From Eubacterium sp. (lineage in GTDB: Bacteria; Bacillota_A; Clostridia; Lachnospirales; Lachnospiraceae), in contig JAFVEX010000036.1 in the NCBI GenBank assembly GCA_017475785.1, forward strand, positions 1 through 12,206: DNA of 12,206 nucleotides, written 5' to 3'. A program made the position numbers and the translations under genes. How positions within the stretch are numbered: the stretch's first letter is position 1; the number at the start of each line of letters is the position of its first letter. Shown in pieces: positions 1 through 5,729 of the stretch. The notes beneath the pieces were generated by a model. It searched no databases and was not told where the DNA came from. It saw only the letters and a program-made list of their open reading frames with translations.

Positions 1-147
1 CGGACAAAGAGTCACGCTTATGATGAATTGGCCGCACACCTACAAAATCTTAGTGCGAAGTTCGATGGCATTTCCCGTGGAGTGTGCAGAGAATATCATT
101 GTCGGAGTGCGAAAATAAAATGCCACGATCCCGACAAACATAAATTT
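1..147. repeat. Partial hairpin repeat element downstream of tcdA; its 43-bp end matches the element at 9689-9953
   Basis: No gene is visible here. Bases 105-147 match 9910-9952 at 40 of 43 positions in the same orientation, and the last 25 bases (123-147) are identical to 9928-9952. The repeat runs two bases into the tcdA stop codon (146-148). Inside the region, 34-39 (gcacac) can pair with 82-87 and 20-24 (atgat) with 95-99, so the inner part also looks like an imperfect hairpin, but its inner sequence differs from the other copy. The partner of the outer arm (tttgtcgggatcgtg in the full copy) is not found in the window, so the element probably continues past base 1. No other terminator follows tcdA, so this structure may shape the 3' end of its transcript (inference). 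Confidence 0.6.
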
Positions 148-922
148 ACTTCCTCCGCTCACCGGGATCGAATGCCGTGAGGTCCTTGACAACCTCCCCG
201 GCGATGATCAGACCCGCGACCGACGGAACAAATGACGTGGAACCCGGAATATCCCGGCGGTCGGTGCAGTGCCGCGCCGTGTCCGGCGGACAGATACAGT
301 GCGCCCGGCAGCTGATGGACAGATCTTCGAAGGGCCGGATCGGCTTTTCCTTTGAATAGACCACCTTCAGGGAACGGATTCCTCGCTTCCTGCACTCACG
401 CCGCATGACCTTCGCGAGCGGGCAGACAGAGGTTTCATAGAGATCCGCGACTTCAAAGCCTGCCGGATCTATTTTGTTTCCCGCGCCCATGGAAGATATA
501 ATCGGGGTGCCGGCGCGGTTTGCCTGCTCGATCAGCGCCAGCTTGCCAGTTACAGTGTCGATGGCGTCGACGATATAATCATACTGGGTAAAATCAAACT
601 GATCCTGTGTTTCGGGAAGGTAGAAGGTCTTGTAGGTGTTCACTTTGCAGCCGGGCCAGATCTCATGAACCCGCTGCTCAGCCACATCCACCTTGTACTG
701 TCCGACTGTCTTTCGTGTCGCGATGATCTGACGGTTGATATTTGTCAGGCAGACCCTGTCGTCATCGATGAGATCCAGCGTGCCGACGCCTGAGCGCACG
801 AGTCCCTCGACGACGTATCCGCCGACGCCGCCGACGCCAAAAATGGCGACCCGGGAGGCCGCCAGCCGTACCATTGCTTCTTTGCCGAACACAAGCTGTG
901 TTCTGGAAAATTCATTTAACAT
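146..922 (-). CDS. tcdA: tRNA threonylcarbamoyladenosine dehydratase (TcdA, ThiF/E1-like)
   Basis: The 258-residue protein belongs to the ThiF/MoeB/E1-like family. Known TcdA proteins use ATP to dehydrate t6A37 in ANN-decoding tRNAs to the cyclic form ct6A. The N-terminus (MLNEFSRTQL) is typical of TcdA rather than ThiF or MoeB. A Rossmann nucleotide loop GVGGVG lies at 29-34, the adenylation motif NINRQ at 61-65, and VDAIDTVTGK at 118-127. Four cysteines at 205, 209, 211 and 219 are followed by RRDIPGSTSFVPSV, a pattern I know from clostridial TcdA; the cysteines could bind metal (inference). The ATG at 922 has only a weak upstream ribosome binding site but starts exactly where family members start. 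It lies 24 bp after the YfbR-like gene, so the two are probably cotranscribed. The stop codon touches a dispersed repeat. Confidence 0.9.
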   Translation of the reverse strand: MLNEFSRTQLVFGKEAMVRLAASRVAIFGVGGVGGYVVEGLVRSGVGTLDLIDDDRVCLTNINRQIIATRKTVGQYKVDVAEQRVHEIWPGCKVNTYKTFYLPETQDQFDFTQYDYIVDAIDTVTGKLALIEQANRAGTPIISSMGAGNKIDPAGFEVADLYETSVCPLAKVMRRECRKRGIRSLKVVYSKEKPIRPFEDLSISCRAHCICPPDTARHCTDRRDIPGSTSFVPSVAGLIIAGEVVKDLTAFDPGERRK

Positions 923-946
923 CGTTCAGATACCCATTCTGATCTT

Positions 947-1621
947 TTATAACAGCTCGTCCAGTGTTTTCCCGTAGGAAGGCAGAAATTCCCGCACAAA
1001 TACCTGCACCTCCGGCAGCTCCTCACACATCTCTTCGATCACCTGCCGTGTGCTCTCTTCGGCCGTGCGGAACTCTGTATTGCCGGCGCGCGCCTCTTCA
1101 ATGCACTTGATCAGCGCGGCGATCTTATCGGCCGCCTTGACGAGTCTGCGGGCGTAGGTATCCTGCTCATACAGCTTGTCCATGGCCGCCGCAAGAACCG
1201 GGCTCGCCGCTGCCGCGACAGCGTCTTCTTCCATCTCCTGCTGGCTGTTCATCTCGTACAGCGGCCGGAAAATCGCCTCATAGGATGGCCGCAGGTCCTC
1301 CGGCAGTCTGTCCAGCAGGCGCTGCTCTGCCGCGCGCTCCACTTCCTTATAGGCATTCTTCAGATCATCGTTGTAATATTTGACCGGCGTCGGCAGATCT
1401 CCGGTGATAATCTCGGAGGCATCGTGGTACAGCCCGATCAGGGCTGCCCGCTCCGCGTTCAGTCCCCGGTTGTACCGCACATTCCCGATCACGCAGAGGG
1501 CGTGCGCGATCATCGCCACTTCCTCCGCATGTTCACTGAGGTTCTCCGGCCTTGAGTTGCGCATCAGCGCCCAGCGCTCAATATATTTCATTCTCGAGAG
1601 CGTCGCGAAAAATGTAGACAT
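947..1621 (-). CDS. YfbR-like HD-domain 5'-deoxynucleotidase
   Basis: The 224-residue protein is an HD-domain phosphohydrolase resembling E. coli YfbR, which removes the 5' phosphate from deoxynucleoside monophosphates. Motifs visible are ERW (15-17, equivalent to the substrate-selecting Arg-Trp of YfbR), metal-ligand His31 in SEHAEEVAMIAHAL, the HD pair at 66-67 followed by SEIITGDLPTPVKY, and Asp165 in KAADKIAAL. All metal ligands appear intact. The spacing between the HD pair and the last Asp is about 30 residues longer than I recall for E. coli YfbR; the extra part (about 112-152) is Glu/Ala rich. I chose ATG 1621 because a GGGAGA ribosome binding site sits just upstream. A GTG at 1642 in the same frame would overlap the previous stop as GTGA and cannot be excluded. 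It is cytoplasmic, probably cotranscribed with the glucosaminidase and tcdA. Confidence 0.85.
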   Translation of the reverse strand: MSTFFATLSRMKYIERWALMRNSRPENLSEHAEEVAMIAHALCVIGNVRYNRGLNAERAALIGLYHDASEIITGDLPTPVKYYNDDLKNAYKEVERAAEQRLLDRLPEDLRPSYEAIFRPLYEMNSQQEMEEDAVAAAASPVLAAAMDKLYEQDTYARRLVKAADKIAALIKCIEEARAGNTEFRTAEESTRQVIEEMCEELPEVQVFVREFLPSYGKTLDELL

Positions 1622-1638
1622 AATTTCTCCCTCTATTC

Positions 1639-2286
1639 TCACGCCTTCGCATCAAACCGGGTCAATTTCAGGTTCTTGATAATAGAACAAAGCTGCTGCA
1701 CATAGGTACTGTCTGTCGCGTATCCGCCGTTTTTGATAATGCGCGCGGCCCGCCGGTAGCTGGTGCAGCCCTTCAGGCCTGCGTAGCGGAGACTGGTGCC
1801 GTCACGCGCGCCTAGCAGATAAGCGCTGTGATCGGCGATGGAATCCTCTATGCTTGCGTACTTCCGGAAGATCGCGACAATCGTTGTCTTGACGCCAGGC
1901 GTGTACTCTTCTTTCGTCTGCTTTTTATAGACAGATTTTCCGTCCCACTTCGATCCGCTCCAGGTATTTCCGGAAAGTGTGGTCTTCATTCCAAAGCAGT
2001 TATTTGCCATCAGCGCCAGCTCCGAGCGGCCGTACCAGCTCTCCAGAATAAACTGCGCCATACTGACCGATGCCAGAACACCGGTTTTTCTCTGGTCCGC
2101 AGTAAAAAGCGGCCCCAGCTTCTCGATAATTTCATCTGTCGACATACCGATCAGCGTGTATGTCTTCGTTCCTTTTCCAGCGCTGGTCGCGCGCTTACTC
2201 TTTGCGCGGGTAATTGTTTTGGTGAGCGCACCGTCATCCCCGAACACGTACACTGTCTTCCCGATCAGATAATGACCTGTGACCAT
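1639..2286 (-). CDS. Cell-wall glucosaminidase, C-terminal (catalytic) part of a frame-split gene
   Basis: This 215-codon open frame holds the end of the cell-wall-binding repeats (MVTGHYLIGKTVYVFGDDG) and a glucosaminidase domain of the LytG/FlgJ type (about PF01832). The core motif is SVSMAQFILESWYGRSELA followed by ANNCFGMK; the Glu in ILES is the expected catalytic residue. Enzymes of this family cut N-acetylglucosaminyl bonds in peptidoglycan. The ATG at 2286 has no ribosome binding site and lies inside a repeat unit whose first half (YYYDEDGR) is encoded just upstream in the same frame from 2310. It is therefore almost certainly not an independent start, and the frame continues the upstream gene after a -1 shift at 2310-2316. 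It has no export signal of its own. Joined, the product would be about 360 residues. If unjoined, the gene is inactive as an exported hydrolase. Confidence 0.75.
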   Translation of the reverse strand: MVTGHYLIGKTVYVFGDDGALTKTITRAKSKRATSAGKGTKTYTLIGMSTDEIIEKLGPLFTADQRKTGVLASVSMAQFILESWYGRSELALMANNCFGMKTTLSGNTWSGSKWDGKSVYKKQTKEEYTPGVKTTIVAIFRKYASIEDSIADHSAYLLGARDGTSLRYAGLKGCTSYRRAARIIKNGGYATDSTYVQQLCSIIKNLKLTRFDAKA

Positions 2287-2720
2287 CCGCCCGTCTTCGT
2301 CATAGTAATATTTTTTCCGCCGCTCTTGCGCCAGCCCGTTTTCATCGCGCCAGTTCGTTTGTTGAAGTAATATTTCTCTCCTTTAATCGTCTGCGCGCCA
2401 AAAAGCATCTCTCCTGTCTTCCTGCTGTAATAGACGCGGAGCTTCTTTCCATTTACCTGAATGGTACGAAACCCTTTTTGCAGCCTGCCGTTTTTGAAGA
2501 GGTAACACTTCCCGGCAATCTTCCTCTGCCCAGTATATTTTTTCCAGTTTCGGTAATAGATGGTTCTATCCGCGTTCCAGCCATTTTTTACCACTTCCTG
2601 CGCGGTACCCTTTACCCCTGTGGTCTGAGCTGCCGCCGCGGTCTCATGCGCCGCGCCTCCGGAGGCCAGAATGGCACAGACCATCATTGACAAAAATATT
2701 TTCTTCCAAAATTGACGCAT
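2265..2720 (-). CDS. Secreted cell-wall-binding repeat protein, N-terminal part of the frame-split glucosaminidase
   Basis: This 151-codon frame begins with a Sec signal peptide: basic MRQFWKK, then hydrophobic IFLSMMVCAILASGGAA, with likely cleavage around residues 24-31. Tandem cell-wall-binding repeats of the choline-binding type follow, with aromatic/Gly patterns such as YYRNWKKYTG, GKCYLFKNGRLQKGF and GEKYYFNKRTGAMKTGW. The start ATG at 2720 has AGGAGA about 7 bases upstream. After Gly135-Lys136 the repeat pattern breaks into a non-matching tail (NITMTKTGGWSQVII). In the -1 frame the same DNA reads KKYYYDEDGRMVTGHY, the expected repeat continuation. The gene is therefore a 5' fragment or a frameshifted gene completed by the frame ending at 1639. 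A run of six A residues at the junction is the likely place of a one-base loss or of ribosomal slippage. Confidence 0.75.
   Translation of the reverse strand: MRQFWKKIFLSMMVCAILASGGAAHETAAAAQTTGVKGTAQEVVKNGWNADRTIYYRNWKKYTGQRKIAGKCYLFKNGRLQKGFRTIQVNGKKLRVYYSRKTGEMLFGAQTIKGEKYYFNKRTGAMKTGWRKSGGKNITMTKTGGWSQVII
2310..2316 (-). other. Candidate -1 slippery heptamer A-AAA-AAT joining the two glucosaminidase frames
   Basis: On the minus strand the first frame reads GGA AAA AAT, giving A_AAA_AAT, which fits the X_XXY_YYZ rule for -1 slippage in exactly the right phase. Slipping back one base gives GGA AAA AAA TAT, which restores the cell-wall repeat. I see no clear Shine-Dalgarno stimulator upstream and no strong hairpin just downstream, so a plain deletion of one A from a run of seven is equally possible. 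Confidence 0.45.
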
Positions 2721-2756
2721 ATTGATTCTCCTGTATATTCGGAAATCCTGCAGCAG

Positions 2757-2770
2757 CCGGCAATTGCCGG
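2757..2770. promoter_or_regulatory. Perfect 14-bp palindrome upstream of the glucosaminidase gene
   Basis: The sequence ccggcaattgccgg is a perfect palindrome 37 bases before the ATG at 2720, between the 210-bp inverted-repeat element and the ribosome binding site. On the minus strand it contains TTGCCG, followed 17 bases later by GAATAT, a weak match to a sigma-A promoter. It could be an operator or an edge of the repeat element. The call rests on symmetry and position only. Confidence 0.25.
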
Positions 2771-2783
2771 GCCTGCGAAGCTT

Positions 2784-2993
2784 AGGAACTGCAGCAGAAT
2801 AACTTGATCATTTTCTTTGCCAATTGTTCCTGATTGCTGCGGCGAAAATACTCGACAATGTCTACGCTCCGCTTCGGTCCGCGCTAAGCACTCGTCCACT
2901 GGACGAGCAGCGCCCCGCATTGCCTGCGTTTTTCTTCTTGCACTCAGAAAAATTGCCTGCGGAAAATGATCAAGTTATTTCTGTACAGTTCCT
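2784..2993. repeat. 210-bp inverted-repeat (MITE/REP-like) element
   Basis: The ends are near-perfect inverted repeats of about 31 bp: 2784-2814 against 2963-2993. They include a perfect 17-bp match (aataacttgatcatttt at 2798-2814) and a perfect 8-bp tip (aggaactg). The centre has its own hairpin, ctcgtcc-act-ggacgag (2891-2907), flanked by gcgct and agcgc. A 10-bp direct repeat (attgcctgcg) occurs at 2919-2928 and 2952-2961. Open frames through it look like chance. It makes up most of the gene-free stretch 2721-3095. I see no transposase and no second copy in this window, so the mobile-element reading is inferred from structure. It could form a large cruciform or transcript hairpin upstream of the glucosaminidase gene. 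Confidence 0.6.
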
Positions 2994-3095
2994 TATCGTG
3001 AGAACGCAGACAATCTTTAATTCCTTCGTGCGCTCCTGCTGTTATTATGGAAAATGCCTATTTAATCAGTGTCTCCTTATCTTCCCTACCGAACA

Positions 3096-3124
3096 GGACC
3101 GCCGTACTGATCGTACGACGGTCC
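3096..3124 (-). terminator. Strong hairpin just downstream of tRNA-Leu, possible terminator or processing structure
   Basis: A 12-bp stem (3096-3107 with 3113-3124, one imperfect pair) with a 5-base loop starts 7 bases after the tRNA 3' end. On the minus strand it is followed by ctgttcggt, with no proper T-run, so it is a weak candidate for an intrinsic terminator. It may instead protect or mark the tRNA 3' trailer for processing. Confidence 0.4.
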
Positions 3125-3131
3125 CATTTCG

Positions 3132-3217
3132 TGCCGCAGGCCGGGGTCGAACCGGCACGGGTATCACTACCCACGGGATTTTAAGTCCCGGGCGTCTGCC
3201 TATTCCGCCACTGCGGC
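3132..3217 (-). tRNA. tRNA-Leu(UAA)
   Basis: This 86-nt class II tRNA folds well. The acceptor stem pairs GCCGCAG (3211-3217) with CTGCGGC (3133-3139), and the discriminator base is A (3132). The anticodon stem is CGGGA/TCCCG around the loop CTTAAAA, giving anticodon TAA (3181-3183), which reads UUA/UUG leucine codons. There is a long variable arm (GGGTAGTGATACCC) and a GGTTCGACC T-arm. The long variable arm and A discriminator fit tRNA-Leu. CCA is not encoded (ACG follows), so CCA must be added after transcription. A promoter lies immediately upstream inside the end of the GH13 gene. Confidence 0.96.
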
Positions 3218-3226
3218 ATTGAAAGA

Positions 3227-3255
3227 AGTATATCCTATTTGCGTATTGTTTGCAA
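3227..3255 (-). promoter_or_regulatory. Sigma-A promoter for tRNA-Leu, overlapping the GH13 stop codon
   Basis: The -35 box is TTGCAA (3250-3255, 4 of 6 consensus) and the -10 box is TATACT (3227-3232, 5 of 6), separated by exactly 17 bases. Transcription would start about 7 bases after the -10, within a few bases of the tRNA 5' end at 3217. The GH13 stop codon (3235-3237) lies in the spacer. Confidence 0.65.
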
Positions 3256-5490
3256 GTTCTTTCTGCCGCCCTGACGTCCGGTATCGTAGTCACGCCTGCC
3301 GCGGTAGTGCCGCTCCCGGTGCTCCTTTCTCGCGCCGTCTGCGGCGGCCTGGCGCTTCCGGTCTGTCTGGTGAAAAACCATGGAGCTTTTTGCCGGCATG
3401 TGCAGACGAAGCAGGCCGCCCGGGGCGCGCAGCCTGTTCTTTCTCGTTGAGAAGCCACCGGAATCTGTGCTGAAAACACAGCTGACCGTCAGATCCGCGT
3501 CTGTTCTGGAGGCTCCCGTCATCCAGAGCGGGATTTCGGCCTGAAATTCCTGATCCCGGTTGTTGATCACGACAACAACTCTGTCCTTCTGCGTGAATCT
3601 GCCAAACGCGAGTACATTCCACTCGTGCATCAGGATTTTTGTCGCGCCCGTGCGCAGCACAGGATATTTTTTATGCAGTGTAATGGCCGCCTTGTAAAAC
3701 CGCAGCATCTGATGGTCTTCTCTGCCCCAGGGATACGGTCTTCTGTTGTCGGGATCTGTAAACCCGCAGACACCCGCCTCGTCTCCGTAGTAGAGTGTCG
3801 GCGCGCCTGGCCAGGTCATCTGGAAGACAACCGCCTCCCGCATAACGGCCTTGTCAATGCCTTCTTCCGCGCTCTCAGGCCCGCATGCCTCGACGCGGCC
3901 TACCCTGTGATTTGTACGGGTCAGAAAGCGGGAATGATCGTGATTGTCCAGCTCGTTCATCGCGGTGAGCAACGACGGCGTCTGCATCCGCTTCATGTTG
4001 TAGCGCATGGCGTCACAGAATGCATGGTCATTGCCGAGCATTTCATCCCGGAAGGCGTCACTGTGCTTTTCCATGCCTGTCAGGAACCAGGTGATCGGCT
4101 CCATGAAGGCATCGTAATTCATGATTGTATCCCACTGGTCTCCCTTCAGCCAGGATCCGGCGTCTCCATAATGCTCGGCGACAATCAGCGCGTCCGGATT
4201 CGCCTCCTTGACGTGTCTGCGGAATTCGCGCCAGAAGGCGTGGTTAAATTCGCTGGTATGCCCTAGATCCGCGGCGACATCCAGTCTCCACCCGTCCACG
4301 TTATATGGCTCAGAGACCCACTTGCGGGCAATCCGGTAGATTTCCTCCTGCAGGCGTCCAGAGCCCTCGTAGTTCAGCTTTGGAAGCGTTTTGTGGTTCC
4401 ACCAGCCGTCATAGCTCTCATTGTAAGGCCAGTCCTGATTCTGAAACTGGAAAAAGTCGCGGTACGGGCTGTCAGATGACACATAGGCACCGGGCATAAA
4501 GCCGCGTCTGCCCTCATAAATCCTCTCCCTGTCCATCCATTTGTTAAAGGAACCGCAGTGGTTAAACACGCCATCCAGAATTACCCGGATATTCCTTTTA
4601 TGCGCTTCCTGAACCAGCTCGATGAACAGCTGATTTCCTGCCTCCAGATTCTCCAGACCGGTCACGCGGCTGATATACTTTTTCGCGTTGTGGTTCTCGT
4701 TGTCCCAGTGCTCCAGCAGCCCATCTTCTTCAGAAACGATTTTCCCGTAGTGCGGATCTACATGATCATAATCCTGAATATCGTACTTGTGATTTGAAGG
4801 CGACACAAAAATCGGATTCAGATAAATTGCCTCAACGCCAAGATCCGACAGATAGTCCATTTTATCGATCACGCCCTGCAGGTCTCCGCCGTAAAAATTA
4901 CGCACGTCCATGCCTCTGATCGGCTCATTCCAGTTCTCGATCCGCCTGACATGCTGATCAATGTAGGCATATTCATCCGTCAGAACATCATTCGTTGGAT
5001 CACCGTTGCAGAAGCGGTCGACAAAAATCTGGTACATGACGGCTCCCTTTGCCCAGTCCGGTGTGTGGAAGCCAGGTGTGACGCAGAAGGCGTGACCCCC
5101 GCGGATTTCACGGGCGAGCCCCAGCCGGTCATAGTAGCAGACGACCGCTCCCAGATGCAGCTCAAAAAAATACTGCACCGGTTCATCTTCCATCGTGAGC
5201 CACGCCTCATAGTAGTCAAAGCCGTTCACAGAACTGCCGACATACATAGGAATCCTCTGCGCGTCCGGCGCGGCGCCTGCCCGGTCTGCCGCCATACCGG
5301 ACTGCCGGCCTGCTACGAGGAATACCGAATCCAGATTGTCCTCTGCTGTCCGGATCCGAATGCGCACCCGTTCACCGGATTCCGGCTCCATCGGCATGAC
5401 GTATTCTTCTGTACCGTCCGCAAAGATCGCGTCTTTGTCCAGAAGCGGGCGCATGTGCATGATGTAGTCGATCCGTCGTTCAAAATTCAT
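3235..5490 (-). CDS. Cytoplasmic GH13 alpha-glucan hydrolase, neopullulanase/cyclomaltodextrinase-like
   Basis: The 751-residue glycoside hydrolase family 13 protein has no signal peptide, so it should act on maltodextrins or cyclodextrins inside the cell. An N-terminal beta domain (about 1-140) is followed by the catalytic barrel starting near VMYQIFVDRF (151-160). Conserved regions are intact: I DGVFNH 306-311; II GWRLDVAAD 400-408 with nucleophile Asp404; III VAEHYGD 437-443 with acid/base Glu439; IV ELDNHD 513-518 with Asp518. TLPKLNYEG (368-376) corresponds to the MPKLN motif of the neopullulanase subfamily (GH13_20). A C-terminal beta domain ends near 705, followed by a strongly basic tail of about 45 residues with no family match that I recognise. 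ATG 5490 has AGGAGA at 5497-5502. The substrate is inferred; alpha-glucosidase or pullulanase activity is possible. Confidence 0.88.
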   Translation of the reverse strand: MNFERRIDYIMHMRPLLDKDAIFADGTEEYVMPMEPESGERVRIRIRTAEDNLDSVFLVAGRQSGMAADRAGAAPDAQRIPMYVGSSVNGFDYYEAWLTMEDEPVQYFFELHLGAVVCYYDRLGLAREIRGGHAFCVTPGFHTPDWAKGAVMYQIFVDRFCNGDPTNDVLTDEYAYIDQHVRRIENWNEPIRGMDVRNFYGGDLQGVIDKMDYLSDLGVEAIYLNPIFVSPSNHKYDIQDYDHVDPHYGKIVSEEDGLLEHWDNENHNAKKYISRVTGLENLEAGNQLFIELVQEAHKRNIRVILDGVFNHCGSFNKWMDRERIYEGRRGFMPGAYVSSDSPYRDFFQFQNQDWPYNESYDGWWNHKTLPKLNYEGSGRLQEEIYRIARKWVSEPYNVDGWRLDVAADLGHTSEFNHAFWREFRRHVKEANPDALIVAEHYGDAGSWLKGDQWDTIMNYDAFMEPITWFLTGMEKHSDAFRDEMLGNDHAFCDAMRYNMKRMQTPSLLTAMNELDNHDHSRFLTRTNHRVGRVEACGPESAEEGIDKAVMREAVVFQMTWPGAPTLYYGDEAGVCGFTDPDNRRPYPWGREDHQMLRFYKAAITLHKKYPVLRTGATKILMHEWNVLAFGRFTQKDRVVVVINNRDQEFQAEIPLWMTGASRTDADLTVSCVFSTDSGGFSTRKNRLRAPGGLLRLHMPAKSSMVFHQTDRKRQAAADGARKEHRERHYRGRRDYDTGRQGGRKNLQTIRK

Positions 5491-5517
5491 AGTGTGTCTC
5501 CTGTTAAGTCTATAAAC

Positions 5518-5549
5518 AGGAAATACTCTGAAACAGAGTACCTTCCTGT
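5518..5549. promoter_or_regulatory. Hairpin/palindrome in the GH13 gene leader
   Basis: A tight stem tactctg-aaa-cagagta (5524-5540) extends through small bulges to pair caggaa (5518-5523) with ttcctg (5544-5549). It lies between the terminator at 5556-5585 and the ribosome binding site of the GH13 gene. It could be an operator for a sugar-responsive repressor or an RNA leader hairpin. No clear -35/-10 pair is visible in this 65-bp gap. I cannot name the regulator. Confidence 0.4.
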
Positions 5550-5555
5550 CATACC

Positions 5556-5585
5556 AAAAAAGACGGCCATGAGGCCGTCTTTTTT
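5556..5585 (-). terminator. Bidirectional intrinsic terminator between ftsH and the GH13 gene
   Basis: The stem aaaaaagacggcc/ggccgtctttttt has a 4-base loop (5569-5572) and 8 strong base pairs flanked by A/T runs, so it works in either direction. On the minus strand it ends with six T residues (5561-5556). It is 145 bases after the ftsH stop and 66 bases before the GH13 start. It probably ends the tilS-hpt-ftsH transcript, or acts as an attenuator if the GH13 promoter lies between 5586 and 5729. Confidence 0.85.
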
Positions 5586-5729
5586 GAGAAGGTATTTCTT
5601 CTTATGGGGTGTAGCAAAAACGATGTGATGTATTGGGGGTTTTTACGATTTATATAATACCATCCCCCTCGCAAAAACGCTACACAATCTTCACAAATTT
5701 TGCAATTCATTTTTGTGCAACTTTACCAA

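Noticed and set aside
2684..3222. Open frames of 78 and 132 codons over 2684-2920 (minus) and 2824-3222 (plus)
   Set aside because: They run through the inverted-repeat element and the tRNA gene, lack ribosome binding sites and show no protein-like pattern.
5640..5670. TATAAT-like box on the plus strand in the ftsH-GH13 gap
   Set aside because: No properly spaced -35 box and no plus-strand gene downstream; it is probably just AT-rich DNA.
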